Assembly: GCF_003111605.1 (NCBI RefSeq)
Contig: NZ_MZGU01000007.1
Coordinates: forward strand, 1 to 64,000
Origin: Methanobrevibacter woesei
Lineage (GTDB): Archaea > Methanobacteriota > Methanobacteria > Methanobacteriales > Methanobacteriaceae
Length of the DNA: 64,000 nt
Reading direction: 5' to 3'
Below are positions 53,405 to 62,954 of this stretch, piece after piece. The notes beneath the pieces were generated by a model. The model made no database searches. It was not told the origin of the DNA and saw nothing but the letters and a program-made list of their open reading frames with translations. The translations under genes and the position numbers were made by a program. The stretch's first letter is position 1; each line of letters opens with the position of its first letter.

Positions 53405-53960
53405 AAATTGAGAGAGTGAGAGGTACACTTCAACTGAAACAATTTCGAAGGACTTGAAAGACTGAAGGGGTATATTTCATCTGTAAAAATTTAACACATG
53501 AAATGGTCCTCTTAATAATCTCGCAGGATATCACTTATTTTACACTTGAAATATATCTCTTGATTTTTGTTTTTTTGAAAATTATCATTTCAGTTGAAAT
53601 ACATCTCTCACTCTATATGATAAATTATTATAATTTTTTTAAGTTTATTTTAATAATATTTTCATTTTATAAAATTTTTCTTTTTTTATATTTTTTCCTT
53701 AATTATATTTTTTTATTTTAATTAAAAATATTTTTACATAGTTTAATATTGTGTTAACTGTTTTCTAATTAGTATTTTTTAATTTAATCGATTTATTTCA
53801 ATTTAATTTTTTATTTTTTTAATAATTTTATTATTTTTCATTGATTTTGTAATAAAAATATTTATTTAATACTTTTATAAAATATTAACACTGGAAATTA
53901 TACTTTTCAATTTTTATTTCAAATGTTAATTTTTATACATTTTTACAGTTGAAATGTATG
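53405..53960. other. Putative replication origin with ORB-like repeats
   Basis: A gene-free 618-base gap directly upstream of orc1/cdc6. It has at least five good copies of a motif close to TTTACAGTTGAAATATA: 53424-53439 (minus), 53471-53488 (minus, next to GGGG), 53538-53555 (plus), 53588-53604 (plus) and 53941-53958 (plus). Weaker forms lie at 53493-53504 and 53887-53902. They resemble the ORB/mini-ORB sites to which archaeal Orc1/Cdc6 binds. The inner part, 53620-53880, is almost pure A/T with long T runs, a good duplex-unwinding element. Assignment rests on motif pattern and position. Confidence 0.8.
53413..53614. repeat. Extended inverted repeat bracketing the origin ORB cluster
   Basis: The left arm, 53413-53439 (AGAGTGAGAG then an ORB-like half on the minus strand), matches the reverse complement of the right arm, 53588-53614, at about 23 of 27 positions. 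Each arm is an ORB-like motif with an attached outer CTCTCACTCT-type sequence. The arms enclose about 148 bases with two to three further ORB-like sites. Confidence 0.75.
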
Positions 53961-54010
53961 TTTTATCTCAATTTTATTAATTTATTATATTATTTGTTTG
54001 GTGTATTTAC

Positions 54011-55159
54011 ATGGGAAATATTTTTGATAATTTAGGTAAAAAAACAGTTTTTAAAGATAAAAAACCTTTGGATCATAGATTTTTACCTGAAAATTTACCT
54101 CATAGGAATGAGCAGATCATGCAAATAGCTAAATATTGGTCTGAAGCTCTTAACAATGTAACTCCTTCTGATGTAACTTTATATGGTAAAACTGGAACTG
54201 GTAAAACAGCTGCAGCTAAATTTGCAAAAGAACAGTTAAATGAAGCTGCTAAAGATAAAAATGTTTTTGTACGTGTTGAATATATTCGTTGTACTGATTA
54301 TACAACTGAATATCAAGTAATTGCTCAATTATGTCAACAATTAGGAAGAAATGTTCCTCATAGAGGATGGACAAAAGGAGAAATTGTAAACACATTTAGG
54401 GATATATTTAGACAAACTTCTTTTGGTAAAAAGCTTATTTTAATTGTTATTTTAGATGAAATTGATATTTTACTTGAAAAAGATGGAGATGGAATTTTAT
54501 ACACTTTAACCAGAACAGACAATGTTTCAATTCTTTCTATTAGTAATTATGTTGATTTCAAAAAATTTATAAAACCTAGAGTAATGAGTAGTTTAAGAGA
54601 TAAAGAAATAGTATTCCCTCCTTATGGAGCAGATCAACTAGCTGATATTCTATCTGAAAGGGCAGAATTGGCTTTTGATGAAGGTGTTTTAGAAGATGAT
54701 GTAATTCCATTATGTTCTGCAATGGCTGCAAAAGAAGAAGGGGATGCACGTTATGCTTTAGACCTTTTAAGAACTGCTGGTGAAATAGCTGTTGATGAAG
54801 ACTCAGATATTGTTCGTGGAGAATATGTAAGACAGGCAAAAGATGTAATTGAACATAATAAAGTTACTGATATCATTAGAACTTTACCTTCTCAACAACA
54901 AAGAGTTTTAGAAGCTATTTTAATTTTAACACAACAAAATGAAGAAATTACTTCTGGAAAATTGTATGATACCTATAAAGAAGTTTCTAAAGGAGATTCT
55001 GTAACTTATAGAAGAATCTTTGATTTTATTAATGAACTTGAAATGTTAGGTATTATTTCAACTAATACTATTTCACGTGGACGTGGAAAAGGAAGAACAA
55101 ATATTATAAAATTACAATGTGATGATAAATTACTTGAAAATACTCTTTATGCAATTTAA
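54011..55159 (+). CDS. cdc6: Orc1/Cdc6 replication initiator
   Basis: A 382-residue AAA+ ATPase that binds origin repeats and helps load the MCM helicase. Walker A is GKTGTGKT at residues 59-66, Walker B is VILDEID ending near 152, sensor 1 is in LSISNYVDF, and an arginine-rich sensor 2 region follows ([19 protein letters not shown]). A winged-helix DNA-binding domain fills the C-terminus ([30 protein letters not shown]). Position next to the putative origin fits the usual archaeal arrangement. GGTGT precedes the ATG. The end of the gene carries a hairpin followed by T's. Confidence 0.95.
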   Translation: MGNIFDNLGKKTVFKDKKPLDHRFLPENLPHRNEQIMQIAKYWSEALNNVTPSDVTLYGKTGTGKTAAAKFAKEQLNEAAKDKNVFVRVEYIRCTDYTTEYQVIAQLCQQLGRNVPHRGWTKGEIVNTFRDIFRQTSFGKKLILIVILDEIDILLEKDGDGILYTLTRTDNVSILSISNYVDFKKFIKPRVMSSLRDKEIVFPPYGADQLADILSERAELAFDEGVLEDDVIPLCSAMAAKEEGDARYALDLLRTAGEIAVDEDSDIVRGEYVRQAKDVIEHNKVTDIIRTLPSQQQRVLEAILILTQQNEEITSGKLYDTYKEVSKGDSVTYRRIFDFINELEMLGIISTNTISRGRGKGRTNIIKLQCDDKLLENTLYAI

Positions 55160-55177
55160 AGAGTATTCTTTTTTTTA
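55141..55177 (+). terminator. Hairpin plus T-tract at end of cdc6
   Basis: A perfect 9-base inverted repeat (TACTCTTTA and TAAAGAGTA, 7-base loop) spans the cdc6 stop codon and is followed by TTC and nine T's. It has the form of a bacterial intrinsic terminator, with a weak A/T-rich stem. The convergent pyrB gene ends 27 bases further on. Confidence 0.55.
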
Positions 55178-55203
55178 AAAAAAATAAAATAAAATATAAT
55201 CCT

Positions 55204-56139
55204 TTATTTAGGATTATTTTTTATTAAAGTCTTTAAAATAGCCATTCTAACAGGAACAGCATTAAAAGCTTGTGTAAAGTACTTGTTGTATTTTGTATTG
55301 TCTATATCATTTGATATTTCATCAATTCTTGGTAAAGGGTGCATTACAATAAGATCTTTACCTTCAACTAATTTTTTATTAATAACATATGCTCCTTTTA
55401 TCTTAAGATATTCATCATAATCAACGAAACGTTCCCTTTGAATTCTGGTTACATATAGAACATCAATATCATTTATAATAGGTTCCACATTTTCCAGTTG
55501 GATATATTTCATGTTCATTTCATCTAAATCATGAAGAACTTCTTGAGGCATTTTTAATTCATCTGGAGCTATAAAGTAAAGCTCAACATTATCAAATAAT
55601 CCTAATGCATTAGCTAATGAATGAACAGTACGTCCATATTTCAAATCACCAATTAAAGCTATTTTAATGCCATCAATATGGCCAAACTCTTTTTTAATTG
55701 TGTATAAATCTAATAAAGTTTGAGTTGGATGCTGACTGGATCCATCACCTGCATTTATTACAGGAACATCAACTACATCTGAAATAAATTTTGAAACACC
55801 TTCAATTTCATGTCTTATTACTAAAACATCACTGTAAGCTTCAAACATTTTAGCTGTATCAGCTATACTTTCACCTTTTGAAACAGAACTTGATCCACTA
55901 CTTGAAAATCCTATACATTCACCACCAAGACGTTTCATAGAGGTTTCAAAGGATAATCTTGTTCTTGTTGATGGTTCAAAAAACATACATCCTAATATTT
56001 TACCTTTTAATTCTTCACATATTTCTTTTGATTGAGCAATATTTTCAAGTTTACTAGCTTCATCTAATATATATTCAATATCATCTCTATCAAAATCCTT
56101 TATTGAAAGTATATTTTTTAATTTAAAAATTTTAATCAA
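55204..56139 (-). CDS. pyrB: Aspartate carbamoyltransferase catalytic subunit
   Basis: A 311-residue catalytic chain that joins carbamoyl phosphate and aspartate in pyrimidine synthesis. The phosphate-binding [20 protein letters not shown], the loop [27 protein letters not shown] and [11 protein letters not shown] are all present. The start is uncertain: the frame opens with a TTG directly after AAAGGG, too close for a normal site, but no ATG fits the conserved N-terminus ([17 protein letters not shown]). It is 6 bases after hisG on the same strand. The regulatory subunit pyrI is not in the window. Confidence 0.93.
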   Translation of the reverse strand: MIKIFKLKNILSIKDFDRDDIEYILDEASKLENIAQSKEICEELKGKILGCMFFEPSTRTRLSFETSMKRLGGECIGFSSSGSSSVSKGESIADTAKMFEAYSDVLVIRHEIEGVSKFISDVVDVPVINAGDGSSQHPTQTLLDLYTIKKEFGHIDGIKIALIGDLKYGRTVHSLANALGLFDNVELYFIAPDELKMPQEVLHDLDEMNMKYIQLENVEPIINDIDVLYVTRIQRERFVDYDEYLKIKGAYVINKKLVEGKDLIVMHPLPRIDEISNDIDNTKYNKYFTQAFNAVPVRMAILKTLIKNNPK

Positions 56140-56145
56140 CCCTTT

Positions 56146-57006
56146 TTAGATTATTCTTTCAATTGGTACTACAAGAATATCTTTTGCTCCAGCATTTCTT
56201 AAGTCGTTAACAAGTTCAAACACTTGACTTTCATCAACTACTGCTTGTATTGCAACGGTCTTTTCTTCAGATAATACTTCTGATATTGTAGGTCCAGTCA
56301 TTGAAGGCATTACTTCTTTTACTTTATCTAAATCGGAACTTTTAACATTCATCATTAAAAGTTTCTTACTTTCAGCTTCAATTACTCCTTCTATACTTGT
56401 AGCAACAGCTTCAACTAAATTCTTTTTATTTTTATAACTTTCTTCATTTGTAATGAGTTTAATTGTACTGTTTAAAATTGTATCAATTACTTTAAGATGG
56501 TTCATTTTTAAAGTTGTTCCAGTACTTGATAAATCTGAAATCAAATCAGCCACTCCAATAAAAGGTGCAATTTCAGTAGAACCACTTAATTTAACTATTT
56601 TTAAGTCTAATCTATGTTTATTAAGATATTTTTTTGTTAATACTGGAAATTCAGTAGCTATAACCATATCTGATGTAACATCTTCAATAGAATTAATATT
56701 TGATTCTTCTGGTGAAGCTATAACTAGCTCTGTTTGTCCAATGTGCAAGTCTACTAATTCTACAACATTGGATTCACTTTCTTTAATTAAATCTACACCA
56801 GTTATTCCCATATCTACAATTCCATTATCAACAAATTCAGGAATATCAGAAGCACGAGCAAACATAACATCTATATCTTTGTTATGAGTTGCTGAAATTA
56901 ATTTTCTGTTACTATTATCTTTTAATCCTAATCCTGCTTTTTCTAAGATATTTATTGATGGATCACTTATTCTTCCTTTTGATGGAACAGCAATTTTTAA
57001 TTTCAT
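56146..57006 (-). CDS. hisG: ATP phosphoribosyltransferase (long form)
   Basis: A 286-residue enzyme for the first step of histidine synthesis, joining ATP and PRPP. The N-terminal catalytic part has LKIAVPSKGRISDPSINILE and VDMGITGVDLIKES; STGTTLKMNHLKVID is the PRPP region. The C-terminal domain of about 75 residues (IQAVVDESQVFELVNDLRNA) is the histidine-sensing domain of the long form, so feedback inhibition is expected. The start was set at MKLKIAVPS with TGAGG before it, rather than the ATG four codons earlier. It precedes pyrB by 6 bases. Confidence 0.94.
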   Translation of the reverse strand: MKLKIAVPSKGRISDPSINILEKAGLGLKDNSNRKLISATHNKDIDVMFARASDIPEFVDNGIVDMGITGVDLIKESESNVVELVDLHIGQTELVIASPEESNINSIEDVTSDMVIATEFPVLTKKYLNKHRLDLKIVKLSGSTEIAPFIGVADLISDLSSTGTTLKMNHLKVIDTILNSTIKLITNEESYKNKKNLVEAVATSIEGVIEAESKKLLMMNVKSSDLDKVKEVMPSMTGPTISEVLSEEKTVAIQAVVDESQVFELVNDLRNAGAKDILVVPIERII

Positions 57007-57208
57007 TTTTTTCCTCATAATCTTTTATATAAAATTATATAATATTTTCATGTTATAAATTTTTTTTAAAATGAAAAAATCTATATATATTTTTTGTTTT
57101 ATTTTTTATAGCGATTGAATTTTATTTAATTATTTATAAGAGTATACATAATATTTAAATAGTATTTAAGAAAAAATTATTTTTTTATATTAAAAATGAG
57201 GTGATATT

Positions 57209-57415
57209 ATGGTAGAATTACCAAAAGCTCCTATTGAAAGAATTATGAAAAATGCGGGTGCTGAAAGAATTAGTGATGATGCAAAAGTTGAATTAATTGA
57301 ATACTTAGAACAATTAATTTTCGATATTACTGTTGAATCTAACAAAAAAGCTAAAATCGCTAAACGTAAAACCATCAAAGCTGATGATATTAAATTAGCT
57401 ATTAAAGATTTATAA
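57209..57415 (+). CDS. Archaeal histone
   Basis: A 68-residue HMf-type histone. The fold has alpha 1 (APIERIMKNAG), loop 1 (AERISDDAK), alpha 2 (ELIEYLEQLIFDITVESNKKAKI), loop 2 (KRKTIKADD) and alpha 3 (IKLAIKDL), the usual length without tails. These dimers wrap DNA. An excellent GAGGTGATATT site precedes the ATG. A TATA-like sequence (ATATTTAAAT near 57151) about 55 bases upstream is a likely promoter; the 190-base upstream region has no other gene I can support. Confidence 0.95.
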   Translation: MVELPKAPIERIMKNAGAERISDDAKVELIEYLEQLIFDITVESNKKAKIAKRKTIKADDIKLAIKDL

Positions 57416-57451
57416 ATAAATTAATAATATAATTTTTTTGGGAGTGGTTTA

Positions 57452-58744
57452 ATGGCTGAATCAACAATTTTAATTAAAGATGCAAAATTAGTTTTCACAG
57501 GTGAAACTAAATCTGTTTTAATTAAAGATGAAATTATAGCTGAAATAGATGATGTAATTTCTGAAGAAAATGTAGATAAAGTCATTGATGCAAAAGGCAT
57601 GATTTTGTCTCCAGGATTTGTTAATACTCATACTCATTTATCAATGTCTCTTTTTAGAGGTCTTGCAGATGATTATGATTTGGATTCATGGTTAAATGAT
57701 TATATTTGGCCTATTGAAGCTAATCTTAATGAAAATTACTGTTATATTGGTGCTCTTTTAGCAGCTGTTGAATTAATTAAATCTGGTACAACTACATTTT
57801 CAGATATGTATTTTTATATGGAAGATGTAGCTCGTGCAATTGATGAAGCAGGTATTAGAGGAGTTCTATCCTATGGTATGATTGACTTTGCAGATGCTGA
57901 AAAAAGAGAAAATGAGTTTAGAGAAAATATTTCATTGTATGAAAATTGTAATGGTATGAGTGATGGTAAAATTAAAGTTTTCTTTGGTCCACATTCACCA
58001 TATACTGCTTCCAAAGAATTGTTAGAAAGAGTTAGGCAAGAAGCCAATAAATATAACACAGGAATCCATATTCATGTTGGTGAAACTCAAAAAGAAGTGG
58101 ATGACCTTGTTGAATCTACTGGAATGAGGCCTTTTGAATATTTGGAAAGTTTAGGTCTTTTAGGTCCTGATGTTGTAGCAGCACATGCTGTATGGCTTTC
58201 AGATAATGAAATTGATATAATTAAAAAATATGATGTTAAAATTTCACATAATCCATGTAGTAATATGAAATTAGCATCTGGTATTTCTCCTGTTGCTAAA
58301 TTACTTGAAAATGGTATTTGTGTAAGTTTAGGAACAGATGGTGCATCTTCTAATAATAATTTAGATTTATTAGAAGAAATGAAATTTGCATCTCTTTTGC
58401 AAAAAGTTGATACTTTAAATCCTCTTGTACTTCCTGCCTGTGAAGTTTTAAAAATGGCGACTATTAATGGTGCTAAAGCATTAGGTCTTGAAGATGAAAT
58501 TGGATCTATTGAAGTTGGTAAAAAGGCAGATTTAATTTTATTGGATACTAACTCTGTTAATATGACTCCAGATAGTTCTGATTTATGTTCAAATGTTGTT
58601 TATTCAGCTAATGGTTCTAATGTAGATACTACTATTTGTAATGGTAAAATATTAATGGAAAATAAGAAATTAACTACATTAGATGAAGAAGAAATTTATA
58701 AAAAAGCTAGAATAGCTATTAAAGAATTAAAAGAAATGAATTAG
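57452..58744 (+). CDS. dadD: 5'-deoxyadenosine deaminase (SAH/MTA deaminase family)
   Basis: A 430-residue amidohydrolase. The first metal site is in VNTHTHLSMSLFRGLADDYD, the second is GIHIHVGETQKEV, then AHAVWLSDNEI and LGTDGASSNNNLDLLEEMK. It is of the MtaD/SsnA type. The M. jannaschii homologue deaminates 5'-deoxyadenosine, S-adenosylhomocysteine and methylthioadenosine, feeding SAM recycling in methanogens. GGGAGTGG precedes the start, 37 bases after the histone, so both may share a transcript although a separate promoter is possible. Confidence 0.88.
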   Translation: MAESTILIKDAKLVFTGETKSVLIKDEIIAEIDDVISEENVDKVIDAKGMILSPGFVNTHTHLSMSLFRGLADDYDLDSWLNDYIWPIEANLNENYCYIGALLAAVELIKSGTTTFSDMYFYMEDVARAIDEAGIRGVLSYGMIDFADAEKRENEFRENISLYENCNGMSDGKIKVFFGPHSPYTASKELLERVRQEANKYNTGIHIHVGETQKEVDDLVESTGMRPFEYLESLGLLGPDVVAAHAVWLSDNEIDIIKKYDVKISHNPCSNMKLASGISPVAKLLENGICVSLGTDGASSNNNLDLLEEMKFASLLQKVDTLNPLVLPACEVLKMATINGAKALGLEDEIGSIEVGKKADLILLDTNSVNMTPDSSDLCSNVVYSANGSNVDTTICNGKILMENKKLTTLDEEEIYKKARIAIKELKEMN

Positions 58745-58791
58745 ATGTATATCTAGTTTAAATTTATAATTTAAAGATAAAATAGATGTTT

Positions 58792-60447
58792 TTATCTATT
58801 TTCAAATTTTATTTTATTTTTATTTAAGACAATACTCTTTTTCCATTCATCTTTAGTTTCAGGATAATCTTCTCTAAAGTGTGCACCACGACTTTCACGT
58901 CTTAATATTGCTGATTTTACAACTAAAGTAGCTATTTGAATCATATTTATAACTTCAAGTGCAGTTTGAAGATCTGTATTGTACTGTTTTTTATCTTCAA
59001 CTTTCAATTCATTAAGACTTTTTTCCATTTCCATAAGCTCTTTTAGTGCTTCATTTAAGTTTTTCTCATTTCTGATAATACTTACTTTTTCCCACATTAA
59101 TTGTTTAATACGTTTTTTAAGCTCTTGAGGTTTTACACTTCCGTCTTTAATTAATCCTGTAATTCTATCCTCTTCAGCTTTAAACATTTCTGGGTTTTCT
59201 TCAAAATCAACAGTTTTTGCAGCTTTTGCTGCATTTTCACCAGCTATTTTTCCAAATACTTGTGTATCAGCTAGTGCATTTCCACCTAAACGATTTGCAC
59301 CATGAACTCCTCCACTAGCTTCACCAGCCGCATATAAATTAGCTATTGAAGATTCACACTTTTCATTGATTTTTACACCACCCATAAAGTGATGTGCTGT
59401 TGGAGCTACTTCCATAGGCTCTTTTGTAATATCTACATCAACATCTTTAAATTGTAAAACCATTGTTTCCAGTTTTTCTTCTATTACATCAGCATCTAAA
59501 TGGGAAATATCAAGGTAAACTCCACCATTTTCAGTTCCCCTACCTTCAATGATTTCTGTGTAAATGGATCTTGCAACAACATCTCTGGTGGATAACTCCA
59601 TTTTTTCAGGGGAATATTTTTTCATGAAACGTTCTTTATTTTTGTTTAATAGAATTCCACCTTCTCCACGAACTGCTTCTGTTACTAAAACTCCTTTTTT
59701 GGATTCAGGGGCTACCATACCTGTTGGATGGAATTGAACTTCTTCCATATCAATTAAATTTGCTCCAACATTCCATGCAAGTGCATAACCATCTCCATTT
59801 TTCTGTACAGTATTTGAGGTTACTGGATATAATTGGCCGGCTCCACCAGTAGCAATAATAACAGATTTTGCTTGTAAAAAGATAATATCTGAAGTTTTTA
59901 AATCTAATCCTACTGCTCCTATAACTCTTGGAGGCCTTGCATCTTGTGACAAGATTAAATTTGTAACCATTACTTCATCAAGAGTTTCAATATCTCTTTT
60001 GGTTATTTCTTCTTTTAATGCAGTTATTATTTCATGTCCAGTTCTGTCTCCTTGGAAACATGTTCTTCTATACTGTTGACCACCAAAGGCTCTTTGATTT
60101 ATTTTTCCTGATTCTTGACGGTCAAATAATGCACCATAGTTTTCTAAATCTATTAATCTTTTTGGAGATTCATTTACAAGTATGTCTACAAGTTTTGAAT
60201 CATTAAGATAGCTACCACCTTTTAAAGTATCATAAATATGAGCATCTATGGTGTCTTCTTCATCAACTGCTTTAAAAACAGCATTATATCCGCCTTCAGC
60301 CATTCCTGTACATCCAGACCTGAAAGATAATCCTTTAGATACAATTAAAGCTTTAAGTCCAGCATTATCAACTTCAATAGCTGCTCTTGCACCTGCTCCT
60401 CCAGAACCTATTATTAATACATCAGATGAAATTGTTTTAGTTTCCAT
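58792..60447 (-). CDS. tfrA: Thiol:fumarate reductase subunit A
   Basis: A 551-residue flavoprotein of the SdhA/FrdA family. The FAD-binding GSGGAGARAAIEV is at the N-terminus; FHPTGMVAPESKKGVLVTEA and VRGEGGILLN form the substrate and flavin region; TAHHFMGGVKINEK, GASGG-type GEASGGVHGANRLGGNALAD and a C-terminal RRESRGAHFREDYP complete the pattern. In Methanobacteriales this soluble enzyme reduces fumarate with coenzymes M and B, yielding heterodisulfide and succinate for biosynthesis. The iron-sulfur subunit TfrB is not in the window. L-aspartate oxidase is a close alternative. Confidence 0.88.
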   Translation of the reverse strand: METKTISSDVLIIGSGGAGARAAIEVDNAGLKALIVSKGLSFRSGCTGMAEGGYNAVFKAVDEEDTIDAHIYDTLKGGSYLNDSKLVDILVNESPKRLIDLENYGALFDRQESGKINQRAFGGQQYRRTCFQGDRTGHEIITALKEEITKRDIETLDEVMVTNLILSQDARPPRVIGAVGLDLKTSDIIFLQAKSVIIATGGAGQLYPVTSNTVQKNGDGYALAWNVGANLIDMEEVQFHPTGMVAPESKKGVLVTEAVRGEGGILLNKNKERFMKKYSPEKMELSTRDVVARSIYTEIIEGRGTENGGVYLDISHLDADVIEEKLETMVLQFKDVDVDITKEPMEVAPTAHHFMGGVKINEKCESSIANLYAAGEASGGVHGANRLGGNALADTQVFGKIAGENAAKAAKTVDFEENPEMFKAEEDRITGLIKDGSVKPQELKKRIKQLMWEKVSIIRNEKNLNEALKELMEMEKSLNELKVEDKKQYNTDLQTALEVINMIQIATLVVKSAILRRESRGAHFREDYPETKDEWKKSIVLNKNKIKFENR

Positions 60448-60603
60448 AATATTCCCTTGAAAAAGTTATACTATTTTTATTTATAATTTTGATAATTAAA
60501 ATAAATTTCTAAGTTTTTGTTGGTATTATATGATATGCTTATAAAACATAAAAAATAAATTATTATAAAATAACTTAATGATAGCTATTTTTGGGGGATT
60601 ATT

Positions 60604-62271
60604 TTGGATAAAAAAAAGATTGTTAAATTAGCTAAAAAGGATTTTGAAAAAGCATGGATGGAATCTGGTAAGTTAGTTTATAAACCACATCCTGATGAAG
60701 CTTATCCTAAACTTAAATATGATATGGGGCAGTCTCATGTTCTTTATGATACATTACAAAAACTTAGAGAAGCTTATTTAAGATTAGGTTTTGATGAGTA
60801 TGTAAATCCTGTTCTTATTGATAAGTCTCATGTACACAAACAATTTGGAAAAGAAGCACCTGCTGTTTTAGACAGATGTTTTTTTGTTGCAGGTCTTCCA
60901 AGACCAGATATTGGGATTGGTATTGATAAATTAGAACAAATTGAGAGTATTGGTGTTGAATTAGATGAAGATAAAACCAATAATCTAAAAGAAGTTTTCA
61001 GAGGATATAAAAAGGGTTCTGTTGATGGAGATGACCTTGTTTTAGAAGTAGCTAATTCATTAGATGTTGATAATGATGTAGGTCTTCGTGTACTTGAAAA
61101 GGTGTTCCCTGAATTATATCAACTTGAAGCTATTGCACATAATGATACTCTACGTTCTCACATGACATCTGGTTGGTTTATTAGCTTATCTGAAATGTGT
61201 AAACACCCTAAAAAATTACCAATTAAAGCATTTTCTATTGATCGTTGTTTCAGACGTGAACAAAAAGAAGATGCAAGTCATTTAAGAACTTATCATTCAG
61301 CTAGTTGTGTTATTGCAGATGAACATGTTAGTTTAGATACAGGAAAAGCAACTTCTGAAGCTCTTCTTCAATACTTTGGATTTTCTAAATTTAAATTCTT
61401 ACCTGATGATAAAAAATCTAAATATTACACTCCAGATACTCAAACTGAGGTTTATGGTTATCATCCTAAACTTAAACAATGGGTAGAAATAGCTACTTTT
61501 GGTTTATATTCTCCAATTGCTCTTGATAAGTATGGAATTGATTATGATGTTATGAACCTTGGTTGTGGGGTTGAAAGAATAGCTATGGTCTTAAATGAGT
61601 ACAATGATATTCGTGAAATGGTTTATCCTCAATTGTACAAAAAATTAACCTTAACTGATAGGGAATTAGCTACAATGATTTCTTATAATTTATATCCAGT
61701 TACTGATGATGGAATAAATTTAATGAAGGAAATTTCTAACACTTGGATGGCTAAACATGATTCCAAATCACCATGTGAATTTGAAGTATTTAATGGGGAG
61801 TTTTTAAATCATGAAATATCTCTTAAAGCTATTGAAAAAGAGGACAACACTAATCTGTTAGGTCCTGCAGCTACTAATGAAATATTTGTTTATAATGGAA
61901 ATATTTTAGGAATTCCACAATCTTTTATTAATGAAAGTGAAGACTTTGATGATGTGGATGCTGATATTTCTAAATTAGAAAATGAATTTAAAGAAGGTCA
62001 AAGTAATGACTTTATTTATTATGCTGCTAAAAGAGGAATACCAACTAATATCTCATATTTCGATGCTTTAGCTGCAATGAGTGCTTATAAAATAGAAGAG
62101 GCTATTGCTTCTAATCAAAATGAAATTACTTTGAGAAATACAATTGCAAGATCCTTATCAGATATTAATTTGAGACTTGATGATGTTGCAATGAGATTTA
62201 TTAATAATGAAAATAAGTTAATTGATATTAGGGGACCTATATTCTCTACATTAGAAATGAGTGTTGAATAA
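60604..62271 (+). CDS. sepS: O-phosphoserine--tRNA(Cys) ligase
   Basis: A 555-residue class II aminoacyl-tRNA synthetase of the PheRS-related SepRS type, which charges tRNA(Cys) with phosphoserine before SepCysS converts it to cysteine. Patterns: YDMGQSHVLYDTLQKLREAY, HKQFGKEAPAVLDRCFFVAG, LRSHMTSGWFIS, motif 2 CFRREQKEDASHLRTYHSAS (Sep binding) and motif 3 MNLGCGVERIAMVLNEY. It uses a TTG start with GGGGGATT 9 bases before it; the family has the same N-terminal sequence. This marks a methanogen-type cysteine route. Confidence 0.94.
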   Translation: MDKKKIVKLAKKDFEKAWMESGKLVYKPHPDEAYPKLKYDMGQSHVLYDTLQKLREAYLRLGFDEYVNPVLIDKSHVHKQFGKEAPAVLDRCFFVAGLPRPDIGIGIDKLEQIESIGVELDEDKTNNLKEVFRGYKKGSVDGDDLVLEVANSLDVDNDVGLRVLEKVFPELYQLEAIAHNDTLRSHMTSGWFISLSEMCKHPKKLPIKAFSIDRCFRREQKEDASHLRTYHSASCVIADEHVSLDTGKATSEALLQYFGFSKFKFLPDDKKSKYYTPDTQTEVYGYHPKLKQWVEIATFGLYSPIALDKYGIDYDVMNLGCGVERIAMVLNEYNDIREMVYPQLYKKLTLTDRELATMISYNLYPVTDDGINLMKEISNTWMAKHDSKSPCEFEVFNGEFLNHEISLKAIEKEDNTNLLGPAATNEIFVYNGNILGIPQSFINESEDFDDVDADISKLENEFKEGQSNDFIYYAAKRGIPTNISYFDALAAMSAYKIEEAIASNQNEITLRNTIARSLSDINLRLDDVAMRFINNENKLIDIRGPIFSTLEMSVE

Positions 62272-62351
62272 TCTCATTTTATTTAATTAACTTTATGCTC
62301 ATTTATTTTAATTTTTACTTTTTTAATTGTCTTTTTATTGTAGGTGATTTA

Positions 62352-62726
62352 ATGAATTTTAAAGGAACAGTAACAACCGGTTTGGGAAAAGCTGCATTTT
62401 TTTTATCTAAAGATTTCTATGCAAATGAACTTGAGAAAAATTGTGGTTTCTATCCATTTCCAGGAACATTAAATATTATCATTCCTGATTCCTTTTTAGA
62501 AGATATTGTTAATATTAAAAATTCATGTGAAGATGTAATTACTCCAGAAGATGGATTTGGAGCAGTTAAATATATTAAAGCTACTTTAAATGATAGTATT
62601 AATGGAGCTATTATTTTTCCTGCAAAAACTACACATGAAGAAAATTATTTGGAATTTATTGCTAAAGATAAGCTTCGTGATACACTTAATCTTAAGGATG
62701 GTGACGAAGTTACACTTGAAATATAA
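62352..62726 (+). CDS. ribK: CTP-dependent riboflavin kinase
   Basis: A 124-residue archaeal riboflavin kinase that makes FMN with CTP. MNFKGTVTTGLGKAAFFLS, CGFYPFPGTLNI, ESPEDGFGAVKYIKA-like region and FPAKTTHEENYLEFIA are typical. The start with GGTGATTTA before it was chosen over a longer frame. It is 80 bases after sepS, and ends with a T tract before the FMN riboswitch. The product, FMN, is the ligand sensed downstream; there is a direct physiological link to the next gene. Confidence 0.93.
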   Translation: MNFKGTVTTGLGKAAFFLSKDFYANELEKNCGFYPFPGTLNIIIPDSFLEDIVNIKNSCEDVITPEDGFGAVKYIKATLNDSINGAIIFPAKTTHEENYLEFIAKDKLRDTLNLKDGDEVTLEI

Positions 62727-62740
62727 GTCTTTTTTTTTAA
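62727..62740 (+). terminator. T-tract terminator after ribK
   Basis: A run of nine T's follows the stop within four bases. It fits a U-tract stop that separates ribK from the riboswitch-led ribB transcript. Confidence 0.5.
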
Positions 62741-62813
62741 AATTTTTATATAATTCTTTTTTTATTTTTTATACCAAAAACTATTTTATACATAATCTAT
62801 ATATTCACTTATT

Positions 62814-62946
62814 AAGGTTCTCAGGGCGGAGTGAAAGTCTCCACCGGTGGTGATTACATATTCTGTATAAGTCCACGAGCATTCTGTAATGTTGATTTGG
62901 TGTAAATCCAAAACCGACGGTGATAGTCCGGATGGAAGAGAATTAA
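62814..62946 (+). ncRNA. FMN riboswitch aptamer (RFN element)
   Basis: All conserved RFN blocks are in order: CAGGGCGGAGTGAAAGTCTC, then CACCGGTGGTGAT, AAGTCCACGAGC, GATTTGGTGTAAATCC, AACCGACGGTGATAGTCCGG and ATGGAAGAG. The closing stem P1 can form between TTCTC (62818-62822) and GAGAA (62938-62942), extended by TTAA/TTAA around a GG bulge. This is the aptamer that in bacteria binds FMN and lowers expression of riboflavin genes. It sits directly before ribB, the expected target. The GC-rich patch stands out from its A+T-rich surroundings. Confidence 0.95.
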
Positions 62947-62954
62947 TTGATTTT

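Noticed and set aside
53503-53721. Open frame of 72 codons within the origin region
   Set aside because: Very hydrophobic low-complexity translation from T-rich DNA, no ribosome binding site, overlaps ORB-like repeats.
62590-62853. Open frame overlapping ribK end and the riboswitch
   Set aside because: Wrong frame relative to ribK and it translates the aptamer, which is an RNA element.
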